Shown here one piece after another: positions 41,124-51,959 of a DNA stretch of 56,307 nt. The position numbers and the translations under genes were made by a program. The DNA is from an uncultured Collinsella sp. (GTDB taxonomy: Bacteria > Actinomycetota > Coriobacteriia > Coriobacteriales > Coriobacteriaceae): positions 1 through 56,307 of the forward strand of contig UQIE01000015.1 in NCBI GenBank assembly GCA_900541065.1, given 5' to 3'. The notes under the pieces are model-generated. The model was not told where the DNA came from. It ran no database searches and worked only from the letters and a program-made list of their open reading frames with translations. Each line of letters starts with the position of its first letter. The stretch's first letter is position 1.

Positions 41124-44100
41124 TCACGCCTCGCCCCAGAATCTATGGGTGTTGCGCAGGAGCTGCGCAGTTTTGCCCTCGGCGGCCGCAACGTCGGCCT
41201 CGTCAGCCTGCCAGGTCCAGTTGCCCGTGGCCACGCCCGGTACGTTCATGCGCGCGTCGTCGCCAAGCCCCAGGATATCCTGCAGCGGCATCATCACCAG
41301 GGGAGCGTCGCTTGCCAGCGCGTCGCCCATCAGCTTAGCCGCCACCTCAACGCCGCTCGGCTCATCGCCGCCGGCAAAGGAGCGCGTGCACCAACCAGCC
41401 AGCGTCGACGTATCGTGCGTCGAGGTGTACAGGATTTTGCCAGGCGTGGGATGCACACCGCAACGAACGTCGTAGTCGCTAAACTCCAACACGTCCATGC
41501 CGGGGAAGCCGCAGGTCGAAGCCATGGCGCGAACCCCGGGCGTCAAATAGCCCAGATCCTCGGCGATAAAGTTGAGCGGACCGAGCTCGTCGTAGGCGGT
41601 CTGGAACAGGTCCTTGCCCGGGCCAGCCAGCCAGCGGCCGTCGGCGCAAGCCTTGCCCGCGGGGATACTAAAGTAGCTGTGGAAGCCCAAGAAGTGATCC
41701 AGGCGCACGCGGTCATAGAGCGAAAATGCACGACGCAGGCGATCCATCCACCAGCTATAGCCATTCTGCTTCATGTGGTCCCAGCGGAACGTCGGGTTGC
41801 CCCACACCTGGCCCTCGGGCGCAAAGTTGTCGGGCGGCGCGCCGGAGATCTCGATTGCCTTGCCGGTATCGGACAGCCAGAAGTTCTCGGGTTCGCTCCA
41901 CGCATCTGCCGAATCGTCGGACACGTACATGGGAATATCGCCGATGACCTCGATGCCCTTCTTGTGCGCGTAGTTCATGAGCTCGCACCAAGCCAGGTCA
42001 AAGCGGTACTGCATGTACGCCTGAAGCTCGGCCTCGTCGTGGAAGCGCTTGTCGTCGATCAGATGCTCGTTGTAGCGCGCGACATCCGCCGGCCAATCGT
42101 GGCGCGACTCGCCCTCAAAGTACTTCTTAACGGCCATGTAGACGCAGTACTTCTCGAGCCAATCGGCATTACGATGTTTAAACGCGGTGTACAGCGGATC
42201 GGCATCCTCGCCGCCGCGGGTCTTCCAGACAGCAAAGTCGGCGGCCAGCTCCTCGTGACTCTCGGGCAGTAGGTCTATATTGCCCGCAAAGGCCGAAGGC
42301 CCAGCGTAAGGGGAGCGGAAGAAGTCCGTCGGGTTGACGGGCAGGACCTGCCAGTAGCGCATGCCCATGGCGGCCAGATGGTCGATAAAGCGACGCGTGG
42401 GTGCGCCGATCGTACCCGGCTTGTCATCGTCAGTCGGTACCGAGGTGATGTGACAAACGACGCCCGCGCCGTGATCGAGCGGCTCTTGCAGACGCTGCTC
42501 GGCGTGGTGATAGATGATCGACGACCCCAGCGGATACAGATCGAGCGTGACGGTACCGTTGTGGATTTCGCATTCGTGGCCGCTGATCACGTCGCTCGCA
42601 CATTCGCCGAGCGCCGGGATCGTCACGCAGTGCGAATTGCGCAGACTGCGGTTGATGATAACCGTTGCGGCCTCACCGTCTTTACCGGTGCGCGTATAGG
42701 CGAGTACCTCGTCGTTGAGCGCGAAGGCCTTGATCTCGCCATCAACCATAAACGGCAGGGCGCGGCGCACGGCCGAGGCGTTTTTTAGGATGGCGAGTGT
42801 ATCGAAGTCGTGCAGGTCTTCCTTCATGGGCAGCGTGCGGCGATTGCCCGGATCAGTCAGGCCCTCAAGGCCGTACTCGTCACCATAGTAAATCGAAGGC
42901 ACGCCGGGGAACGTCATCTGCATGAGCGTCGCCAGCCAAAAGCGGCTCTTGGCCAGGCCCATGGAGTTCTCGTCCAGGCGCCATTTGCTGCGCTCACTCT
43001 CGGGCAGCTGCGACTCGTCAGGGCCGCCGCCGAGCACCGAGATAATGCGCGGACGGTCGTGGCTCGAAAGCAGATTAAGCGCGCAAGACAGGGCCTCACG
43101 CGGATAGTTCTCGCGCAAGGTCTCGATATCCTCGGCAGCTTGGTAGGCGTTTTTGTAGCCCATCAAAAAGCCGATGACCATATCGCGGAAGGGGTAATCC
43201 ATGGCCGAGTCGAGCTCAGAGCCTTGCAGATAGCGACGCAGATGACCGTAGCTGATCTTGTTGGAGGCATCTTCCCAGACCTCGCCGAGCAGCAGCGCGT
43301 CGGGCTTCTCGGCGAGCACAGCTTTTTTGATCTCAGCTAGGAAATCGTCGGAAAGCTCGTCGGCCACATCCAGGCGCCAACCGTGAGCGCCGGCGCGCAG
43401 CCATTTGCGGATCACGCCGTCCTTGCCCAGGAGCCTCTCGCGTACCAGTTCGGAGCTCTCATTGATGGCAGGCATATTGCCCACGCCCCACCAGCAGCCG
43501 TACGAGCCGTCCTCGTGGAAATAAAACGCATCACGCCACGGCGAATCCTCGCTCTGCCACGCGCCCACGCCGGGGTAGTTGCCATAGCGGTTGAAGTAGA
43601 TCGAATCGTCGCCCGTGTGGTTGAACACACCGTCCAGAATGATGGAAATGCCCAGCTTCTCGGCCGCCTCGCACAGCTCGGTAAAGTCCTGCTCGGTGCC
43701 CAGAATCGGATCGATCTTGGTGTAATCGGCGGTGTCGTAGCGGTGGTTGCTCGCGGCTTCAAAGATGGGGTTGAGGTAGATGGCCGTAAAGCCCAGCTCG
43801 GCGATGCGGGGCAGGTCTTCCTGAATGCCCTTGAGCGATCCGCCGTAAAAGTCCCAGGTCTTGATGGAGCCGTCCTCGGCGCGCTCGTACACAGGCGGCT
43901 CGTTCCAGTCCTCGACCATGCGGCGCTGAATGCCCTTACGCGGTTTTTCGACCTCGGCCAGCGTGCGCTCGCGCCAGTGCTCGTCGCGGGCATAGCGATC
44001 GGGGAAGATCTGGTAGACCATACCGCGCTCGTACCACTCGGGTCGAACTTCGCGGTGCTTGTAGACGGTGACCTGGAATGACGGCACCTCGGCGTAATCG

Positions 44101-44420
44101 TAGGTTACGCCTTCGCCGCCGGTGCGGCCCTGTGGTGCGCCCAGGCGAACCTCGGGCTGGCCCTCGATATTGCAGATAAAGCTGTACCAGATAAGACAGG
44201 GTTCAGTGCACTCAAGCTCTACGGTAAATATGCCATCGCCCTCGTGCGTCATGGGATACCGAGACTCACCGATCTCATCGACCCAGGTGCGCAGCGTAAG
44301 CGTTGCCTGCGCGGGATCGGCATCCTCCAGAATCACGGAGAGCGAAAGGGTAGTTCCTGTGGTCACAGCGCCAAACGGAGTGCGAAACTGCGGCAGACGG
44401 CTGTTGTGTATCAATCTCAT
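41124..44420 (-). CDS. Fused alpha-glucanase (GH13) and 4-alpha-glucanotransferase (GH77, MalQ)
   Basis: The 1098-residue protein joins two enzymes. Residues 1-125 look like the N-terminal beta domain of neopullulanase/maltogenic amylase. A GH13 barrel follows (about 130-600) with VYQIFPDRYARD, nucleophile Asp351 (GWRLDVADEL), acid Glu380 (LLGEVW) and Asp455 (LSSHDRPR). From about 650 a complete MalQ-like GH77 domain has nucleophile Asp908 (VRLDHFLGF), Glu954 (IAEDLGYL) and Asp1003 (STHDTSTL). All six catalytic residues are present. It would trim and rearrange oligosaccharides released from glycogen or starch in the cytoplasm; no signal peptide is seen. The ribosome-binding site at ATG 44420 is weak. 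It is downstream of glgA. Confidence 0.92.
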   Translation of the reverse strand: MRLIHNSRLPQFRTPFGAVTTGTTLSLSVILEDADPAQATLTLRTWVDEIGESRYPMTHEGDGIFTVELECTEPCLIWYSFICNIEGQPEVRLGAPQGRTGGEGVTYDYAEVPSFQVTVYKHREVRPEWYERGMVYQIFPDRYARDEHWRERTLAEVEKPRKGIQRRMVEDWNEPPVYERAEDGSIKTWDFYGGSLKGIQEDLPRIAELGFTAIYLNPIFEAASNHRYDTADYTKIDPILGTEQDFTELCEAAEKLGISIILDGVFNHTGDDSIYFNRYGNYPGVGAWQSEDSPWRDAFYFHEDGSYGCWWGVGNMPAINESSELVRERLLGKDGVIRKWLRAGAHGWRLDVADELSDDFLAEIKKAVLAEKPDALLLGEVWEDASNKISYGHLRRYLQGSELDSAMDYPFRDMVIGFLMGYKNAYQAAEDIETLRENYPREALSCALNLLSSHDRPRIISVLGGGPDESQLPESERSKWRLDENSMGLAKSRFWLATLMQMTFPGVPSIYYGDEYGLEGLTDPGNRRTLPMKEDLHDFDTLAILKNASAVRRALPFMVDGEIKAFALNDEVLAYTRTGKDGEAATVIINRSLRNSHCVTIPALGECASDVISGHECEIHNGTVTLDLYPLGSSIIYHHAEQRLQEPLDHGAGVVCHITSVPTDDDKPGTIGAPTRRFIDHLAAMGMRYWQVLPVNPTDFFRSPYAGPSAFAGNIDLLPESHEELAADFAVWKTRGGEDADPLYTAFKHRNADWLEKYCVYMAVKKYFEGESRHDWPADVARYNEHLIDDKRFHDEAELQAYMQYRFDLAWCELMNYAHKKGIEVIGDIPMYVSDDSADAWSEPENFWLSDTGKAIEISGAPPDNFAPEGQVWGNPTFRWDHMKQNGYSWWMDRLRRAFSLYDRVRLDHFLGFHSYFSIPAGKACADGRWLAGPGKDLFQTAYDELGPLNFIAEDLGYLTPGVRAMASTCGFPGMDVLEFSDYDVRCGVHPTPGKILYTSTHDTSTLAGWCTRSFAGGDEPSGVEVAAKLMGDALASDAPLVMMPLQDILGLGDDARMNVPGVATGNWTWQADEADVAAAEGKTAQLLRNTHRFWGEA

Positions 44421-44520
44421 AGTACGGTCCAGTTCAATAGAATCATGGCCTGCTGGTCATGGGCTTTACGTACAAGATGTAAGTATATCTGTTGTACACA
44501 GGCTGTATAAACAACATCCG

Positions 44521-44562
44521 TTTACCATCGGCGAACGGTTGTCCTAGAAAATCGTTTTACCA
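44521..44562 (-). promoter_or_regulatory. TGGTAAAACG operator-like sites upstream of the GH13-GH77 gene
   Basis: On the minus strand TTGGTAAAACGATTTTC (about 44563-44547) and TGGTAAACGG (about 44527-44518) lie 100-140 bp before the GH13-GH77 start. Central CG flanked by A/T runs is typical of LacI-family operators. The same half-site occurs at 54443-54530. Confidence 0.45.
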
Positions 44563-44576
44563 ACTACCTACAGAGA

Positions 44577-44601
44577 AGGGGCGCCCGGTTGGAGCGCCCC
44601 T
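44577..44601 (-). terminator. Terminator-like hairpin after glgA
   Basis: AGGGGCGC (44577-44584) pairs with GCGCCCCT (44594-44601) around a 9-nt loop, with a TTCTCT stretch on the minus side. It lies 38 bp after the glgA stop and would separate glgA from the GH13-GH77 gene. Confidence 0.75.
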
Positions 44602-44638
44602 TACTTAGGGTTTGATGAGGTTTTGAATCGTCTGTGGG

Positions 44639-46960
<2,322 letters not shown>

Positions 46961-46983
46961 ATTGTCTCCCATGTTGCAATTCG

Positions 46984-47019
46984 AGAATAGCCGCCTGGCG
47001 CTAACCGGGCGGCTATTCT
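46984..47019 (-). terminator. Hairpin between glgD and glgA
   Basis: AGAATAGCCGCC (46984-46995) pairs with GGCGGCTATTCT (47008-47019), a perfect 12-bp stem. It has no T tract in either direction, so it may be an attenuator or processing site between the two genes. Confidence 0.6.
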
Positions 47020-47050
47020 ACATGTTACGAGCGATGTTGCGGTGCCAACG

Positions 47051-48178
47051 TTAACGTACGATGGTGGTGTCGGAAGTTAACGGAGCCTTGCCCAGCACCA
47101 GAATGTTCTCGGGCGTGCCGCGAAGCTCGGTGTTGGTGGGGACCACATTGTTCTTGTCCAGAATGGCGTTCTCGACGCGTGCGCCGCTCTTGATGATGCA
47201 GCTCTGGTTGATGATCGAGTTGGTCACCGATGCGCCCTCCTCGACCACAACGCCGCGCGACAGGATCGAGTTGCGCACGGTGCCCTTGATGATGCAGCCG
47301 GCCGAGATGATCGAGTTGCAGGCGTGGCTGCCGGTCGCATAGCGCGAAGGCGGCACGTCGTGGGCCTTGGTCAGAATCGGACGCTCGGGGTCAAAGAGCT
47401 GGTCGGCCACGGTCTGGTCGAGCAGGTCCATGCTGCGGCGATACAGCGACTTCTCGCTAAACACGCCCACAACCTCGCCCTTGTACTCGTAGCTGCACAC
47501 GTCGATGTTGCCAAAGTCGCCCTGGAGTGCCTCGAGCAGGTCCAGATAGTCGGCGGCCTGGTAGTGGTCGATGATCTCGAGCAGCGTCTCACGGTTGACG
47601 ATGCAGCAGTCCATAGAGGCGTTGTCGCCGTATACGACGCCGGCGCTCACGTCCGTCAGGCGGCCGTTCTCGTTGATCTGCAGCTTGGTCTCGTCATCGA
47701 CGTTGCGCGTGGCCTTGCAGTACACCACGGTCATCTGGGCACCGGAGTTCTCGTGCGCGTCGATGATGGTGTTGAGGTCCATGTTAAAGATGATGTTGGT
47801 GCCCATCATCACGACATAGGGCTTGTCCGAGCGCTGGAACAGCGTCTTGTTGGAGATGATGTCGCGCAGAAGGAAGCGCATGCCGCCCTTGGTGGTGCCA
47901 TATGCGTTGCCGGGCACCATGAAAAGGCCGCCCTTCTTGCGGTCCAGGCCCCAGTCCTTGCCCGAACCAACGTGGTCGATCAGCGAGCGGTAGTTGCCCG
48001 GCATGACGACGCCGACGGTCTTAATGCCGGCATTCATCATGTTGGACAGCGGGAAGTCGATCAGGCGGTAGCGGCCCAAAAACGGAACGGACGCGATGGG
48101 GCGGTCCTTGAGCAGCACGCTGCCGTAGGTCGAAGAGTAGTTAGCGGTGATATAACCGATGGCCTTGCGATTGATCAT
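47051..48178 (-). CDS. glgD: GlgD-type ADP-glucose pyrophosphorylase subunit
   Basis: The 375-residue protein belongs to the nucleotidyl transferase family with a C-terminal left-handed beta helix. At the N-terminus the catalytic GGxGxRL loop is replaced by TANYSSTYGSVLLKDRP, as in GlgD, so it is most likely a regulatory partner of GlgC rather than a catalyst. Conserved parts include FLGRYRLIDFPLSNMMNAGI and VGSGKDWGLDRKKGG. ATG 48178 lies 4 bp after the glgC stop, behind GGAAGGGGG; the frame runs further upstream without homology. Confidence 0.92.
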   Translation of the reverse strand: MINRKAIGYITANYSSTYGSVLLKDRPIASVPFLGRYRLIDFPLSNMMNAGIKTVGVVMPGNYRSLIDHVGSGKDWGLDRKKGGLFMVPGNAYGTTKGGMRFLLRDIISNKTLFQRSDKPYVVMMGTNIIFNMDLNTIIDAHENSGAQMTVVYCKATRNVDDETKLQINENGRLTDVSAGVVYGDNASMDCCIVNRETLLEIIDHYQAADYLDLLEALQGDFGNIDVCSYEYKGEVVGVFSEKSLYRRSMDLLDQTVADQLFDPERPILTKAHDVPPSRYATGSHACNSIISAGCIIKGTVRNSILSRGVVVEEGASVTNSIINQSCIIKSGARVENAILDKNNVVPTNTELRGTPENILVLGKAPLTSDTTIVR

Positions 48179-48182
48179 CGGA

Positions 48183-49331
48183 TCATTCCCCCTTCCCGAT
48201 AACGACGTCATTTCCAACGACGGCCGTATCCTTGGTGGTATCGACAGAGCCGAGCTTCACGCCCTCTTCGACCGTGGAGTTCTCGCCCAAAATAGCGCGG
48301 CAGATGTGCGCGCCGCTCTTAACGTGCGCACCCGGCAGCAGCACGGAATCCTCGACTACGGCGCGCTCCTCGATGATGACATCGGTCGAAAGGATCGAGT
48401 GGCGAGCGGTGCCGTAGATCTTGCAGCCGTTGGAGACCAGGCAGTCGTCCAGGCGGCCGTCCGGGCCAATGTAGTGCGGCGGACGCGTGGTGATGTTGGA
48501 CATGATGGGGAAGTGCTTGTCAAACAGATCGAACTCGGGGTTGTTGCCCAGCAGGTCCATCGAGGTCTCGTGGAAGCTGGCGATGGTGCCGACATCCTTC
48601 CAAAAGCCGTGGAACTCGTAGCTGTACAGGCGCTTGTTCTCGCCGAGCAGCTTGGGGATGATGTCCTTGCCAAAGTCGTGGCTCGAGCGCTGGTCCAGAG
48701 CGTCTTCCTCGAGCGCCTCGATCAGGACGTCGGCCGAGAAGATGTAGATGCCCATGGACGCGAGGTTCGAATCGGGCTTCTCGGGCTTCTCGGTGAACTT
48801 GGTGATGCGGCCGTCCTCGGGGTCGGTGGTCAGGATACCAAAGCGGCTGGCCTCCTCCCACGGCACGGGCATAACGCTCACCGTGAGGTCTGCATTGTTC
48901 TCAATGTGCGTCTTGAGCATCTTGCGGTAGTCCATGCGATACAGGTGATCGCCCGAAAGAATCAGGACGTACTTGGGGTCGTTGGCCTTGATGTAGTCGA
49001 GGTTCTGCGTAATGGCGTCGGCCGTGCCCGCATACCAGGCGCCACCGGTCTGCGTCTCGTACGGCGGCAGGATCGACACGCCGCCGTCGCGGCTGTCCAG
49101 ATCCCACGCCTCGCCGGAGCCCACGTAGGCATGCAGCAGGTAGGGGCGATACTGCGTTAGAACGCCCACCGTGTCGATGCCCGAGTTGGAGCAGTTGGAG
49201 AGCGAAAAGTCGATAATGCGGAACTTGCCACCAAAGCTAACCGCCGGCTTAGCGATCTTTTGGGTGAGTGCCCCCAATCGGCTGCCCTGTCCTCCTGCGA
49301 GGAGCATCGCGATGCATTCTTTCTTACTCAT
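48183..49331 (-). CDS. glgC: Glucose-1-phosphate adenylyltransferase
   Basis: The 382-residue enzyme makes ADP-glucose. The catalytic loop is AMLLAGGQGSRLGALT (residues 8-23), followed by KPAVSFGGKFRIIDFSLSNC, the GDHLYRMDY catalytic Asp region, PEKPDSNLASMGIYIF and FWKDVGTIASFHE, and a beta-helix end. Length matches the Bacillus-type GlgC. ATG 49331 follows AAGGAGA. The stop lies 4 bp before glgD, so the two are coupled and probably form a heterotetramer. Confidence 0.95.
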   Translation of the reverse strand: MSKKECIAMLLAGGQGSRLGALTQKIAKPAVSFGGKFRIIDFSLSNCSNSGIDTVGVLTQYRPYLLHAYVGSGEAWDLDSRDGGVSILPPYETQTGGAWYAGTADAITQNLDYIKANDPKYVLILSGDHLYRMDYRKMLKTHIENNADLTVSVMPVPWEEASRFGILTTDPEDGRITKFTEKPEKPDSNLASMGIYIFSADVLIEALEEDALDQRSSHDFGKDIIPKLLGENKRLYSYEFHGFWKDVGTIASFHETSMDLLGNNPEFDLFDKHFPIMSNITTRPPHYIGPDGRLDDCLVSNGCKIYGTARHSILSTDVIIEERAVVEDSVLLPGAHVKSGAHICRAILGENSTVEEGVKLGSVDTTKDTAVVGNDVVIGKGE

Positions 49332-49371
49332 CGATTTCTCCTTCTGTCATCGATGTTCCTAAACCCATTAG

Positions 49372-49402
49372 CGACGGGCGTGGTGCAACGTCACGCCCGT
49401 CG
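49372..49402 (-). terminator. Hairpin between glgP and glgC
   Basis: CGACGGGCGTG (49372-49382) and CACGCCCGTCG (49392-49402) form an 11-bp perfect stem with a 9-nt loop. There is no T tract. It lies between the glgP stop and glgC start and may terminate part of the transcripts or stabilise the glgP mRNA. Confidence 0.6.
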
Positions 49403-49438
49403 AGTAATGCCGTGCTGGCATAGGGGAGCTCGCGGCCT

Positions 49439-51865
49439 TTATGCGTGCCAGATCTCGTCGCGGTACTCGCGAATGGTGCGGTCGCTCGAGAACCAGCCGC
49501 TCGAGGCGGTATTGAGCAGCGCCTTGCGGTTCCAGGTCTCCTGGTCGCCGTAGCTGCCGGTGAGCTTTTCCCATGCATCCACGTAGCTGCGGAAGTCTGC
49601 CATGACCAGGTCGGGGTCATTGTTGTTCATGAGCTCGTTGTAGATGCTCTCGAAGTTGCCCGAAAGGCCGGCAAACGTGTTGTCCTTGAGCTCGTCCATC
49701 ACGCGGCCCAGACGCTCGCGATCGTTGTTGAGCGTATCCCACGCAAAGTAGCTGTTAGACGCCCAGAGCTGCTCGACCTCGGGAGCGGTCAGGCCAAAGA
49801 TGGCCTCGTTCTCGCGGCCGGCCAGGTCGGCGATCTCGATGTTGGCGCCGTCGAGGGTGCCCAGCGTAATGGCGCCGTTCATCATGAGCTTCATGTTGGA
49901 CGTGCCCGAGGCCTCCTTACCGGCGGTGGAAATCTGCTCGGAGATCTCGGCGGCGGGGTAGATGAGCTGGGCGTTGCTCACGCGGAAGTTGGGAATAAAG
50001 CAGACCTTCATGACCTCGTTGACGCGCGGGTCGTTATTGACGACCTCGGCCACGGAGTTGATGAGGCGGATGGTCTCCTTGGCGAAGGTGTAGCTCGAGG
50101 CCGCCTTGCCGCTAAAGATGAAGGTCGTCGGCGTCACGTGGAAGTTGGGGTCGGCGATGCGACGGTTGTAGATGTCCATCACCTTCATGATGTTCATGAG
50201 CTGACGCTTGTAGGCGTGGAAGCGCTTTACCTGGACATCGAAAACGGTGTTGGGATCGATGACCAGACCGGTCTCGGCCTTGACGTAGGCGGCCAAACGC
50301 TCCTTGTTGGCGCGCTTGGAGGCACCCACGGCCTTCAGGAACTCGCTGTCGTCCTTAAACTCCTTAAGCTTCTCAAGCTCAAAGGCGTCCTTCAGCCAGC
50401 CGTCGCCAATAGCCTCGGTCACGAGCTTGGCGTAGGTGGGGTTGGCCTCGGCAAAGAAGCGACGGTGCGAGATGCCATTGGTCTTGTTGTTGAACTTCTC
50501 GGGCGTCAGGGCATAGAAGTCCTTGAGCAGGATGTTCTTGATGATGTCGGAGTGGATCTTTGCCACGCCGTTGACGCTATGGCTGCAGATCACGGACAGG
50601 TTGGCCATGCGAATCTCGCCGTCCCACAGAATGGCGGTCTGGCGCAGACGCTCCTGCCAGCCCTCCTGCGTGGTGTCGAACGACTCATGCCAACGACGGC
50701 TGATCTCGTCGATGATCTGGTACACGCGGGGGAGGAGCTTAGAGAACGTGCCGATGGGCCACTTCTCCAGAGCCTCGGGCAGAATGGTGTGGTTGGTGTA
50801 GCTCACGACCTGCGTCACGATGTTCCAGGCGTCATCCCACTCGAGCTTCTTCTCGTCGATGAGGATACGCATGAGCTCGGGGCCGCACATGGCGGGGTGG
50901 GTGTCGTTGGTGTGGATGGCCACAAACTGCGGCAGCAGCTCCCAGTTCTCGCCGTGCTCCTTCTCAAAGGTGTCGAGCAGGCTGTAGATGCCTGCCGACA
51001 CAAACAGGTACTCCTGCTTTAGGCGCAGCAGACGGCCGTGCTCGCCGGCGTCGTTGGGGTAGAGGATGGCGCTGATGGCCTCGGCCTCGGCGCGCTCAGC
51101 GTCGGCCAGGGCATAGTCGCCGCGGTTGAAGGCCTCTAGATCGAAGTGCTCCTCGACCGGCTCGGCAGCCCAGACGCGCAGCTTGTTGACGGTCTCGCCG
51201 GCATAGCCCACCACGGGGATGTCATAGGGAACGGCCAAGATATCCTGCGTGTCCACCGTGCGGTAGAACGTGCGGCCGTCCTCCTCAAAGCCCTCAACGT
51301 GGCCACCGAACTTGATGGTCACGGCCTTGTCCTGACGACGGACCTCCCAGGGATAGCCGTGGGTGAGCCACTCATCGGTGGCCTCGACCTGGCTGCCGTT
51401 AACGATCTCCTGCTTAAACAGACCGTAGCGGTAGCGCATACCGTTGCCGTAGCCGGCAATGCCCTCGGCTGCCATGGAATCCAGGAAGCACGCGGCCAGA
51501 CGGCCCAGGCCACCATTGCCCAGAGCCGGATCGGGCTCCTGGTTCTCGATGACGGACAGGTCGAAGCCCATGTCGTCGAGCGCCTCGGCGACCATGTCGC
51601 GCACGCCAAAGTTGAGCAGGTAGTTGTCGAGCAGGCGGCCGATCAAAAACTCGATCGAGAAGTAGTACACGCGCTTCTTGCCCTCGGCGGTGACGCGGGC
51701 GTCACTCTTGGTGGCAACGGTGCGGGCCTTTTCGGCCACGAGCTTGGCCAGGGCGTTAAAGCGGTCGAGGTCGCTGGCGGCCTCGACGCTCTTGCCGCTG
51801 ATGCTCATGACGGCATCGCGATAGAGCTCGGTAAACTCCTGCTTGTTGTCGAAGATCTTATTCAT
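49439..51865 (-). CDS. glgP: Glycogen phosphorylase
   Basis: The 808-residue enzyme releases glucose-1-phosphate from glycogen. Motifs include VYYFSIEFLIGRLLDN, DPALGNGGLGRLAACFLDSMA, AIHTNDTHPAMCGPELMRIL and the PLP-binding end EASGTSNMKLMMNGAITLGTLDGANIEI, with Lys of the SNMK motif. Length equals the family. ATG 51865 follows GAAAGGAA. It sits between glgB and glgC in the leftward locus, so synthesis and breakdown genes share a region and perhaps a transcript. Confidence 0.96.
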   Translation of the reverse strand: MNKIFDNKQEFTELYRDAVMSISGKSVEAASDLDRFNALAKLVAEKARTVATKSDARVTAEGKKRVYYFSIEFLIGRLLDNYLLNFGVRDMVAEALDDMGFDLSVIENQEPDPALGNGGLGRLAACFLDSMAAEGIAGYGNGMRYRYGLFKQEIVNGSQVEATDEWLTHGYPWEVRRQDKAVTIKFGGHVEGFEEDGRTFYRTVDTQDILAVPYDIPVVGYAGETVNKLRVWAAEPVEEHFDLEAFNRGDYALADAERAEAEAISAILYPNDAGEHGRLLRLKQEYLFVSAGIYSLLDTFEKEHGENWELLPQFVAIHTNDTHPAMCGPELMRILIDEKKLEWDDAWNIVTQVVSYTNHTILPEALEKWPIGTFSKLLPRVYQIIDEISRRWHESFDTTQEGWQERLRQTAILWDGEIRMANLSVICSHSVNGVAKIHSDIIKNILLKDFYALTPEKFNNKTNGISHRRFFAEANPTYAKLVTEAIGDGWLKDAFELEKLKEFKDDSEFLKAVGASKRANKERLAAYVKAETGLVIDPNTVFDVQVKRFHAYKRQLMNIMKVMDIYNRRIADPNFHVTPTTFIFSGKAASSYTFAKETIRLINSVAEVVNNDPRVNEVMKVCFIPNFRVSNAQLIYPAAEISEQISTAGKEASGTSNMKLMMNGAITLGTLDGANIEIADLAGRENEAIFGLTAPEVEQLWASNSYFAWDTLNNDRERLGRVMDELKDNTFAGLSGNFESIYNELMNNNDPDLVMADFRSYVDAWEKLTGSYGDQETWNRKALLNTASSGWFSSDRTIREYRDEIWHA

Positions 51866-51959
51866 ACGTTCCTTTCCCCCGGGGATGTTTCTCCCGGAAC
51901 GGTTATGACATCTATCCTACGCCCACGCGGGGCGGGTAATTACAGTGGTAACGCCTTTG

